Source: an uncultured Dysgonomonas sp. (GTDB taxonomy: Bacteria; Bacteroidota; Bacteroidia; Bacteroidales; Dysgonomonadaceae). Taken from it: DNA of 9,377 nucleotides. The position numbers and the translations under genes are program-made. The stretch is from assembly GCA_937995835.1 (NCBI GenBank), contig CALKIV010000036.1, positions 1-9,377 on the forward strand, in the 5' to 3' direction. This document shows positions 1 through 6,574 of this stretch, piece after piece. The notes below the pieces were generated by a model. That model saw nothing but the letters and a program-made list of their open reading frames with translations, searched no databases and was not told the DNA's origin. Within the stretch, counting starts at the first letter, position 1. Each line of letters opens with the position of its first letter.

Positions 1-4
1 TTTA

Positions 5-32
5 AACAAAAAAGCTGCCTTGTAGACAGCTT
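5..32 (-). terminator. Intrinsic terminator of the tRNA-Arg gene
   Basis: Read on the minus strand, a 6-bp stem AAGCTG/CAGCTT (plus positions 12-17 and 27-32) encloses a 9-nt loop and is followed at once by a T run (TTTTTTG). It begins about 7 nt past the 3' end of the tRNA-Arg gene, the expected place for its rho-independent terminator. The stem is short, so efficiency is uncertain. Confidence 0.72.
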
Positions 33-38
33 AATCAG

Positions 39-110
39 TAGCACGACCGGGAATCGAACCCGGATCTAAAGTTTAGGAAACTCCTATTCTATCCGTTGAA
101 CTATCGCGCC
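39..110 (-). tRNA. tRNA-Arg, anticodon CCT
   Basis: The minus strand folds as a complete cloverleaf. There is a 7-bp acceptor stem starting GGCGCGA, with a G-U closing pair at 1:72. T8 and A9 follow, then a 4-bp D stem GTTC/GAAT, a GGAGT/ACTTT anticodon stem with loop TTCCTAA, and a CCGGG/CCCGG T stem with loop TTCGAAT. The anticodon CCT (plus positions 75-77) reads AGG arginine codons. The discriminator is A and no CCA is encoded, so the CCA end must be added enzymatically. It is transcribed away from the DUF3109 gene, with its own promoter at 115-145 and a hairpin terminator at 5-32, so it is a single-gene unit. Confidence 0.95.
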
Positions 111-114
111 GTTG

Positions 115-145
115 CAAAAGTAAATGTTTTTTGATGATCTGCAAA
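115..145 (-). promoter_or_regulatory. Bacteroides-type promoter of tRNA-Arg
   Basis: On the minus strand there is TTTG (plus 142-145), a 19-bp spacer, and TACTTTTG (plus 115-122). This matches the -33 TTTG / -7 TAnnTTTG consensus of the Bacteroidota primary sigma factor. The -7 element ends only 4 nt before the mature 5' end of the tRNA, so the primary transcript should carry almost no 5' leader. The same TACTTTTG octamer occurs before the tRNA-Asn genes at 9179. Confidence 0.75.
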
Positions 146-200
146 CTCCTATATTAATATTCTTTATCCTCATCACTGCATGAGTCTGATTATTTTAATG

Positions 201-208
201 TATTTTTG
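201..208 (+). promoter_or_regulatory. Possible -7 element for the four-gene run
   Basis: TATTTTTG matches the Bacteroidota -7 consensus TAnnTTTG and lies 47 bp upstream of the first gene. I see no TTG or TTTG at the right distance upstream, so only half of the promoter is supported. It would fire away from the tRNA-Arg promoter, giving a divergent promoter pair in the 145-bp gap between the two genes. Confidence 0.45.
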
Positions 209-255
209 TATACTAATCAAGTTTTAAGGTTACTGAAAATTAACAAACAAGAGGG

Positions 256-834
256 ATGTTTCAGATAGGAAATGCCATCGTAGGCAGAGATGTTGTAGAG
301 AAAGATTTTATATGTGATCTGTCTGTCTGCAAGGGCAGTTGTTGTGTAGAAGGAGATGCGGGAGCCCCTCTGGAAGATGAGGAGGTAGAAATATTGAAAA
401 AAATATTGCCTGACGTATGGGAGGATCTTTCACTTGAGGCTCAGGAAGAAATCAATAAAAATGGTGTGGCTTACAAAGATTATGATGGTGAGATGGTGAC
501 CTCCATCATCAATGGAGAGGACTGTGTTTTTACGTATTATGATGAGCATAGCATTTGTAAATGCGCTATCGAAAAAGCTTATCGTGAGGGTAGAGTAGAT
601 TTTTACAAGCCAATTTCGTGCCACCTTTATCCAATTCGTATTCAGCAGTATAAAGAGTTTGCAGCAGTCAACTATCATCAGTGGTCTATCTGTAAGGCTG
701 CTTTGCAATTGGGGAAAGATGAAGGGGTGAAAGTGTATCAGTTCTTAAAAGAGCCGTTGATCAGAAAATTTGGTCAAGAATGGTACGACGAACTCTGTTT
801 GGTGGTCGAAGAATATTTCAAATCACAAAAATAA
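256..834 (+). CDS. DUF3109 family cysteine-rich protein
   Basis: The 192-residue product has no signal peptide or membrane segment and should be cytoplasmic. I recognise it as a DUF3109 member from its N-terminal pattern (C20, C25, then KGSCC ending at C30, followed by VEGDAGAPL) and from the central SCHLYPIRI and VNYHQWSICKAA stretches. There are ten cysteines (20, 25, 29, 30, 90, 101, 103, 122, 146, 181). The clustering resembles YkgJ-like CxxxxCC proteins and suggests a bound metal or iron-sulfur centre, but the function is unknown. The ATG at 256 fits the usual family N-terminus (M-x-QIG). A GAGGG directly abuts this ATG and is too close to act as a Shine-Dalgarno. It is first in a run of four genes; the Nudix gene starts 7 bp after its stop. 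Confidence 0.9.
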   Translation: MFQIGNAIVGRDVVEKDFICDLSVCKGSCCVEGDAGAPLEDEEVEILKKILPDVWEDLSLEAQEEINKNGVAYKDYDGEMVTSIINGEDCVFTYYDEHSICKCAIEKAYREGRVDFYKPISCHLYPIRIQQYKEFAAVNYHQWSICKAALQLGKDEGVKVYQFLKEPLIRKFGQEWYDELCLVVEEYFKSQK

Positions 835-841
835 GTACGTG

Positions 842-1375
842 ATGTCAGCAATAAAACACCCATTGGAGCAGTTTAAATATTGTCCGAAGTGTGGATCAGA
901 TCAATTTTTGGATAATAACTTCAAATCCAGAAGGTGTGCTCACTGTGGATTTGTCTATTATTTCAACTCTTGTGCATCCACCGTCGGCTTGATTTTTAAT
1001 CAGAAAGGCGAATTGTTGGTTGCCACACGAGCTCATGAGCCCTCGAAAGGGACATATGATTTGCCCGGTGGTTTTGTGGATATGTATGAGACGGGTGAGG
1101 AAGCCATGAAACGAGAGATAAAAGAAGAAACCAATCTGGATGTTGTTGATCTCAAGTATCTATTCTCTGTGCCCAATACTTATGTCTATTCCGGTTTTGA
1201 GGTGCATACACTTGATATGGTTTTTGAATGCCGAGTGGATGACTTTAGCTCAATGAGAGCCGAGGATGATGTGAATAAACTAAATTTTATTTGTAGAGAA
1301 AATCTAAACCCTAATGAGTTTGGATTGTTATCAATAAAAGGAATTATAAAAAAGCTGAAAGAAAAAGAATTATAA
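842..1375 (+). CDS. Zinc-ribbon Nudix hydrolase
   Basis: The 177-residue cytoplasmic protein has an N-terminal zinc ribbon (C14, C17, C32, C35 in two CxxC pairs) and a Nudix domain. The Nudix box runs from G77 through E83 to R91-E92 and E95-E96, the metal-binding glutamates of the Gx5Ex7REUxEExGU motif, with N98 in place of the usual glycine. Nudix enzymes cleave nucleoside diphosphates linked to another moiety. The zinc ribbon recalls NudC NADH pyrophosphatases, but the protein is shorter and lacks the NudC SQPWPFPxS motif, so the substrate is open. The frame stays open back to an ATG at 770, but that start would overlap the upstream gene by 65 bp and add unrelated residues before the ribbon. 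The ATG at 842 gives a 7-bp gap and is preferred. Confidence 0.9.
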   Translation: MSAIKHPLEQFKYCPKCGSDQFLDNNFKSRRCAHCGFVYYFNSCASTVGLIFNQKGELLVATRAHEPSKGTYDLPGGFVDMYETGEEAMKREIKEETNLDVVDLKYLFSVPNTYVYSGFEVHTLDMVFECRVDDFSSMRAEDDVNKLNFICRENLNPNEFGLLSIKGIIKKLKEKEL

Positions 1376-1390
1376 AATATTCAAAAGTAG

Positions 1391-4390
1391 ATGAAGAAGC
1401 TGTTTATCGTATTAATAAGTTTTTTGTGTAGCGCACCACTGATTTATGCGCAGAAGTCTATGTACAGCGAGAAGCTCGATGGACTGTTTACACAAGGTAA
1501 AGAAATGTATCTGAACAAAAATTACTTGGGAGCTATTCATAGTTTTCAAGAGTTCGGAAAGCTGTCTAACGATCCGCAACTTTTGCAAGAAGCAAAGTTT
1601 ATGATCGTAAGCTCTCAATACTATAGAGGAGAAGCGCAAGCTAGTCAATTGTTAAAAGATTATTTGGCTGACTATCCTTCTACACTTCACCACAATCAAA
1701 TTTGCTTCCTGATCGGGAGTACACATTTTGCAAAGAAAGAATGGAATTTGGCGCTCTATTGGTTCAATCAAGCTGACAGAGATTACTTAGACCCGGCTGA
1801 TAAAGAAGATTTTATATACAGATCGGCGTTTGCTAGTTTGCAAGAGAAAAAAGTGGACAGAGCCAAAGTAGACTTTGCTACATTGACTCGTACCAGTGAA
1901 AAATATTCAGATGCCGCTTCTTACTGTTTGGCATACATCGATTTTCAAGAAGGAGATTATGATCAGGCAATCGCTGTTTTTTCTATCTTAAAATCGAAAC
2001 CTGCATTTAGAGAAAATGCAACATTCTTTCTTATTCAAAGTGAATACCTGAAAGGAAACTATCAAAAGACAGTAAACGAAGGATTGGAATATTTGAGATT
2101 TTATCCTAATACGCCTAATGTGGTGGAAACTAATCGTCTATTAGGAAGTAGTTACTATAAACTAGGAGATGCCTCTAACTCTCTCAGCCATTATGAAAAA
2201 TATTTATATTCCAATGCAGAACACTTCCGTGAAGATATGTTCCAAATGGGAGACTTATATTATAAGTCAGGAGAATATGAGAAAGCTGTTGGTGTGTTAA
2301 AAAAATCAGCATCATCCAGCGATTTGCTTGGACAAGCCAGCAATATGTTGTTGGGGCAATCTTATCTCAAACTGGGGAACACCAATAGTGCGCTCATGGC
2401 TTTTGACACCACAGCTCGTCTGAACTTCGACCCGGCGATGAGCGAAGAAGCTCTATATAATTATGTGATGCTGACCAATCAAGGCGTGGATGTCTTTGGT
2501 CAATCCATCAAAGCATTTCAACGCTTCTTGACCACCTATCCTAACTCCAAGTATATTAATAATATTAATAATGCATTGGCGTCCACATTGCTTTCGACCC
2601 AAAACTATGATATGGCATTGGAAGCAATCAATCAGATCAAGAGACCTGGAACACCTGTTTTGGAGGCTAAACAAATTATTCTTTATCAACAAGGGGTGCA
2701 AGCTTTCATCGGAAATGATTATAATTTGGCTTTGAACAAATTTAATTCTTCCATCCAATTGGGGAATTATAACATGGAAGTGAAAAAAGAATCTTTCTTT
2801 TGGCGTGCCGAAACGCTCTATCGTCAAGGAGAGTTCAGAGAAGCAGCAAGCGACTATTCTACTTATGTGTCAGAGGTGTCGTTGGCAGAAAAGAATTATT
2901 TGCCGGCTCTTTACAATTTGGGATATGCTCATTTTCAATTGAAAGACTACAATAAAGCACTGAATGGATTTAGCCGTTACACCTCAATGGAGTCGGATAA
3001 AAAGAATCCTACCTATTCAGATGCACTCAACAGGGTGGGAGACTGCTATTTGTTCAGACGTGATTTCGAAACGGCTGAAAAATATTATGCGCAAGCCACC
3101 ACTGCCGATCCTGCAAATGCTGACTATGCTCTGTTTCAGAGGGCTTTTGTGTTAGGATTGCAACATAAATATAATGATAAAATTTCTGCTCTGAATAGTA
3201 TGATGTCTAGTCATCCCAATTCTCCTTACTTGGTGAATGCTTTGTTTGAGCAAAGTAGAGCTTATGTGATGCTGAGTAAGGACAAAGAGGCGATCAATAT
3301 CTTGGAGCGTATCTTGAAGGAATACCCTAATTCGGCATTTACAGCCAAGTCAGGGGTGCAATTAGGGCAACTTTATTTTAATAATAATAACCCTCAAAAA
3401 TCTATTACAGCATATAAGGCTGTGGTGAAAGAAGCCCCTAATACTGAAGAGGCGAATATAGCAGTGAAGAGTCTTGAGGCTGTTTATAAGGATATCAATG
3501 ATGTGGGATCCTATGTTTCATATGTTAATACTTTAGGTGGCAATCGTGTGATTTCTTCTTCTCGTCAAGATACTTTGACTTTCCAAGCTGCTGAAAACGT
3601 ATTTATGAAAGGCAGAAAAGATGAGGCTAAACGCTCGTTCAGTCGCTACATCGAGTCTTATCCTGATGGACGATTTGTGGGTGATGCTCACTTCTATTTG
3701 GGAGATATGGCTTTCAATGCGAATGACAAATCGTCTGCTTTGACACATTTCAATGAAGTGATCAAAGAAAAGAATCCTAAATATATCGCTGATGCTCTAA
3801 TTTTTGCTTCGGGTATCGAATTCGATAATAAAAATTATGAGACAGCTTATGAGATGTATGCTCACCTGAATGATGTGGCAGGCACAACAGCGAATAGAAA
3901 TACAGCTCAACTGGGGATGCTTCGTACATCATATCTATTGGGTGAAGATCAAAAAGTGATCAGCTCTGCCAATAAGTTGCTGGAAAACAGTAATCTGTCG
4001 GCAGATGTGGAAATGGAAGCTCGATTCCATAGAGGTAAATCTCTGTTAAATGCCGGCAAGCTGGATGTTGCTTACAAAGATTTGGTTTTGGTGGGTAAAA
4101 ACACTAGAACGGCATTTGGTGCAGAATCACAATATTTGATGGGCGAAATTCTATATAAGCAAAAGGAATATGACAAAGCAGAAAAGCAAATGTTAGCCTT
4201 CATGAAAGAAGGAACTCCATACGAATATTGGATGGCAAAAGGGATTGTGTTGCTTTCTGATGTTTATAAAGCAAAAGGAGATATGTTCCAAGCTCGTCAA
4301 TATCTTGAAAGTTTACAATCTAACTACCGAGGTGGAGAAGCCGATATAGAGCAAATGATTTCGGACAGATTGGCAAGTTTGAACAACTAA
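1391..4390 (+). CDS. Secreted tetratricopeptide-repeat protein
   Basis: The 999-residue protein begins with a signal peptide: KK, a hydrophobic core, then a likely cut at YA|Q after residue 20. C13 has Leu before it, so there is no lipobox and a lipoprotein is unlikely. The rest is nearly all paired helices of TPR type, with typical endings such as GDYDQAIAVF (188-197), GEYEKAVGVL (294-303) and KEYDKAEKQM (925-934). Many repeats carry a YP-N/D-S/T-like turn (95, 238, 383, 608, 645, 757), as in BamD- and CpoB-type envelope TPR proteins. A polar, repeat-poor stretch at about 715-730 may divide two solenoids. It should be a periplasmic scaffold; the partner is probably the barrel protein encoded just downstream. 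It starts 15 bp after the Nudix stop behind an A-rich leader with no Shine-Dalgarno. The specific function is unknown; it is not recognisable as the type IX secretion lipoprotein SprE/PorW. Confidence 0.88.
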   Translation: MKKLFIVLISFLCSAPLIYAQKSMYSEKLDGLFTQGKEMYLNKNYLGAIHSFQEFGKLSNDPQLLQEAKFMIVSSQYYRGEAQASQLLKDYLADYPSTLHHNQICFLIGSTHFAKKEWNLALYWFNQADRDYLDPADKEDFIYRSAFASLQEKKVDRAKVDFATLTRTSEKYSDAASYCLAYIDFQEGDYDQAIAVFSILKSKPAFRENATFFLIQSEYLKGNYQKTVNEGLEYLRFYPNTPNVVETNRLLGSSYYKLGDASNSLSHYEKYLYSNAEHFREDMFQMGDLYYKSGEYEKAVGVLKKSASSSDLLGQASNMLLGQSYLKLGNTNSALMAFDTTARLNFDPAMSEEALYNYVMLTNQGVDVFGQSIKAFQRFLTTYPNSKYINNINNALASTLLSTQNYDMALEAINQIKRPGTPVLEAKQIILYQQGVQAFIGNDYNLALNKFNSSIQLGNYNMEVKKESFFWRAETLYRQGEFREAASDYSTYVSEVSLAEKNYLPALYNLGYAHFQLKDYNKALNGFSRYTSMESDKKNPTYSDALNRVGDCYLFRRDFETAEKYYAQATTADPANADYALFQRAFVLGLQHKYNDKISALNSMMSSHPNSPYLVNALFEQSRAYVMLSKDKEAINILERILKEYPNSAFTAKSGVQLGQLYFNNNNPQKSITAYKAVVKEAPNTEEANIAVKSLEAVYKDINDVGSYVSYVNTLGGNRVISSSRQDTLTFQAAENVFMKGRKDEAKRSFSRYIESYPDGRFVGDAHFYLGDMAFNANDKSSALTHFNEVIKEKNPKYIADALIFASGIEFDNKNYETAYEMYAHLNDVAGTTANRNTAQLGMLRTSYLLGEDQKVISSANKLLENSNLSADVEMEARFHRGKSLLNAGKLDVAYKDLVLVGKNTRTAFGAESQYLMGEILYKQKEYDKAEKQMLAFMKEGTPYEYWMAKGIVLLSDVYKAKGDMFQARQYLESLQSNYRGGEADIEQMISDRLASLNN

Positions 4391-4436
4391 CTCATTCATG
4401 GATATGCAAGATCAAATATTAAGAAAGAAAAAAGAG

Positions 4437-6257
4437 ATGAAAACAATATATAAATCTATTTTGATATTAGGTGCAGGGCTTCTGAGCCTAAGCACATCGG
4501 CACAGGACAAGAAAGAGTCGGAACTGAATCGTCAGGTCAATCTTGAGCGTGAATATAATCCAACGCTGAACGAAGCAAGCAAAATCAATACTGCTCCAAA
4601 TATCTTTTCCCCTAAAATTCAGTCAACGCGTGATGTCCGTTTCTTGGATCAAGCGCCGGAGCTGAATATAAAGAATAACAAACTAGGCAAAGTGGCTTCG
4701 GGAGATATTCAAACTAACGTGCCGTTCAACAAGCAACGCTTCTATCTGAAAGCTGGTGCCGGTTCGCATGGTAATATTGATGGCGTGCTTGGTGTGCGTG
4801 CTGTGGATACCGAAAACGACAAATTGGATATCACTGCAAGCTATCAAGGGGCAAGTGGAAATGTGGATTATGTTGAACCTATTGGCGAGTTTAAGAAAGC
4901 GAAAGCTAAATTTAGCGATATGAAAGTGGGGATGAACTATCAGCACAACTTTGAGCCTTCTGTATTTCATTTTGGAGGATGGTATGAAGGTTTAGGGTAT
5001 AACTATTATGGTAACCCTTTTACAGATCAGATTACTCCTCAAGAGCTAGATTTAGATACCAAGCAGAAGGTAGACTTGTTTTCATTCCATGCCGGCTTAA
5101 AATCGAGTGAAGCCAACCAAGGTTTGTTGAAGTATGCTGCAAATATTGCTTACACCTCTTTCAAGGCTAAGTATGGAAATTTTCTTCCTCCATTAGTTGA
5201 AAAAGGGCCTAAAGGGGGAATCATCGAAGGTGATTTTTATTTTTATACAGGGCTAGGGGATGGAAATATTGGTCTAGGAGGAAGTTTCTTAAATCAGTCT
5301 TTCAGTGGCAGAGATACTTATGATAAAAGTAAAGAGAACTTTGGAGGTTATACCAATTTTGCTGTAAATCCATACTATAAAATTGGAGATCTTAATTGGG
5401 ATGTTAATATTGGTGCTAACGTAAGCTTTGTCAACGATGACAAAAATAAGCTAGTTGTTGCTCCTAATCTGACTGCGCAATTTCACATCAACGAAGTACA
5501 TACTTTATATGCTGGAGTGACTGGAGGGGTAAATAATAACACCTTTGTAGATATTCTGAGAGAAAATAGGTATGTGAGATTAAGCAGTAGAGTAAAATAT
5601 TCTAAAACTGTATTTGATGTCAATGCAGGTTTTAAATCAGGTGTTATACCTAATCTTGAATTTGAAATCTTTGGAGGTTATAAGCAAACAAAGGATGATC
5701 ATCTATATATTGCTTCCGCTATGGTTCTCTTAAAAGAAGACCAATTATCTTGGGCAAATATGAGTATGCCTATTTATGATCAAGTTTCTACTGGGCATTT
5801 TGGAGCACAAGTAAAAACGAAGTTAATTCCTTATACTACACTCAAAGGTCGATTTGTTGGTTACTTTTATAATGTGAAAGAGCAAAAAGAAGCTTGGGGT
5901 AAACCAACCTTTACTGCTGATCTAACAGCTGATATTAAGCCGATAGACAAATTGACAATTTCGTTGCAATACCTGTTGATGAGTGGACGAAAAGGATTTG
6001 GGGTTTTGGCTGGGCGTGAAATACCAGATAACGTAGATGAGATAAGTTTAGAGCCTATTCCTGAGAGTTTCTTTTCAGAAAGAGAAATTAAAATGAAAGC
6101 GATCAATGAGTTTAACACGCATGTAGAATATGAAGTGTTGGATTTCTTGTCAGTGCATGGAAGAATAAATAATATCTTTAATCAAAAATATGATTATCAA
6201 CCTGGCTATGCCATGCAAGGTATGAACTTCATGGGAGGGTTTGGTCTGAAGTTTTGA
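4437..6257 (+). CDS. TonB-receptor-like outer-membrane barrel, no plug
   Basis: From the ATG at 4437 the protein has 606 residues and opens with a clear signal peptide (MKTIYK, hydrophobic core, cut near SA|Q at 22-23). Residues 24-100 form a polar segment containing LNRQVNLEREYNPTLNEASK, which I recall as conserved in Bacteroidales homologues. From about 101 alternating aromatic and polar strands fit a large beta-barrel. The C-terminus resembles TonB-dependent receptors (INNIFNQKY, then a last strand ending GLKF with terminal Phe, the usual BAM recognition signal). A normal TonB plug domain of about 120 residues is missing, and no TonB box is evident, so active TonB-driven import is doubtful. 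An in-frame ATG at 4398 would add 13 charged residues before the signal; the later start sits behind a purine-rich stretch and gives a standard signal peptide. Function unknown, probably paired with the TPR protein. Confidence 0.85.
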   Translation: MKTIYKSILILGAGLLSLSTSAQDKKESELNRQVNLEREYNPTLNEASKINTAPNIFSPKIQSTRDVRFLDQAPELNIKNNKLGKVASGDIQTNVPFNKQRFYLKAGAGSHGNIDGVLGVRAVDTENDKLDITASYQGASGNVDYVEPIGEFKKAKAKFSDMKVGMNYQHNFEPSVFHFGGWYEGLGYNYYGNPFTDQITPQELDLDTKQKVDLFSFHAGLKSSEANQGLLKYAANIAYTSFKAKYGNFLPPLVEKGPKGGIIEGDFYFYTGLGDGNIGLGGSFLNQSFSGRDTYDKSKENFGGYTNFAVNPYYKIGDLNWDVNIGANVSFVNDDKNKLVVAPNLTAQFHINEVHTLYAGVTGGVNNNTFVDILRENRYVRLSSRVKYSKTVFDVNAGFKSGVIPNLEFEIFGGYKQTKDDHLYIASAMVLLKEDQLSWANMSMPIYDQVSTGHFGAQVKTKLIPYTTLKGRFVGYFYNVKEQKEAWGKPTFTADLTADIKPIDKLTISLQYLLMSGRKGFGVLAGREIPDNVDEISLEPIPESFFSEREIKMKAINEFNTHVEYEVLDFLSVHGRINNIFNQKYDYQPGYAMQGMNFMGGFGLKF

Positions 6258-6277
6258 TCAGAGAATATGATATAACA

Positions 6278-6308
6278 AAAGAGGCTGTTTCATCGAAACA
6301 GCCTCTTT
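6278..6308. terminator. Strong intrinsic terminator between convergent genes
   Basis: A perfect 13-bp stem (AAAGAGGCTGTTT, 6278-6290, with its complement at 6296-6308) encloses a 5-nt loop and is followed on the plus strand by GTTTTTTT. It lies 20 bp after the barrel stop and ends the four-gene run. On the minus strand the same hairpin starts 6 bp past the rubredoxin stop but is followed only by TGTTATA, so termination in that direction would be weaker. Confidence 0.92.
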
Positions 6309-6314
6309 GTTTTT

Positions 6315-6476
6315 TTAATCTAGTGGGGAAAAATCATCTTTTCCCACTCCGCACTCTGGGCATGTCCAATCTTCTGGAATGTCTTCGAAAGCTGTTCCCG
6401 GAGCAATTCCACTGTCGGGGTCTCCTGCTACAGGATCGTAAACATAGTCGCATGCATCACATTTGTACTTCTTCAT
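6315..6476 (-). CDS. Rubredoxin
   Basis: This 53-residue frame starts at an ATG (plus 6474-6476) and ends in TAA. The four iron ligands are at C6, C9, C39 and C42, the classical spacing of small rubredoxins, and the product has the family's YxYDPxxGDPDSGIAPGT-like loop, the EDIPEDWTCPECG segment and the C-terminal KDDFSPLD. It binds a single Fe(SCys)4 centre and carries one electron in the cytoplasm, commonly in anaerobes for peroxide or superoxide reduction. One oddity is that the residue after C9 is Asp where most rubredoxins have Gly (CxxCG). No clear promoter lies in the 98 bp upstream, so it may be read through from lpdA. It is shorter than common ORF cut-offs and easily overlooked. Confidence 0.95.
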   Translation of the reverse strand: MKKYKCDACDYVYDPVAGDPDSGIAPGTAFEDIPEDWTCPECGVGKDDFSPLD

Positions 6477-6574
6477 CTGATAATAGTTTTAAGTTAGTTG
6501 ATCATTATTTTCTGAATGATTAAATCTAACTAAAAAATAAGACAAGACAAAGCTGTTTTGACTTTTTTAGGCTT

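Noticed and set aside
770..841. Upstream start for the Nudix gene
   Set aside because: It would overlap the DUF3109 gene by 65 bp and add 24 residues that precede the natural zinc-ribbon start; the ATG at 842 fits spacing and domain layout better.
2550..2575. AT-rich repeat of AATATTAAT type inside the TPR gene
   Set aside because: It simply encodes an Ile-Asn-Asn repeat in a helix turn and has no sign of function at the DNA level.
2453..2827. 124-codon open frame on the minus strand inside the TPR gene
   Set aside because: It is fully antisense to a long, well-supported coding gene, its product shows no recognisable domain, and other minus-strand frames of similar kind recur across the same gene; it is a shadow frame.
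1391..4390. Assignment of the TPR protein as the type IX secretion component SprE/PorW
   Set aside because: That protein is a lipoprotein; here Leu precedes the only early cysteine so there is no lipobox, and no other type IX gene is nearby.
4437..6257. Assignment of the barrel as a SusC-type or ordinary TonB-dependent transporter
   Set aside because: At about 600 residues it is too short, has no plug domain or evident TonB box, and no SusD-like gene follows.
6254..6523. 89-codon plus-strand open frame after the barrel gene
   Set aside because: It runs through the terminator hairpin and antisense to the rubredoxin gene, which is the clear coding content; its translation has no family features.
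6528..6574. Possible terminator just after lpdA
   Set aside because: The best dyad (GTCAAA/TTTGTC around ACAGC) has a mismatch in a six-base stem and no run of T directly after it; too weak to list.
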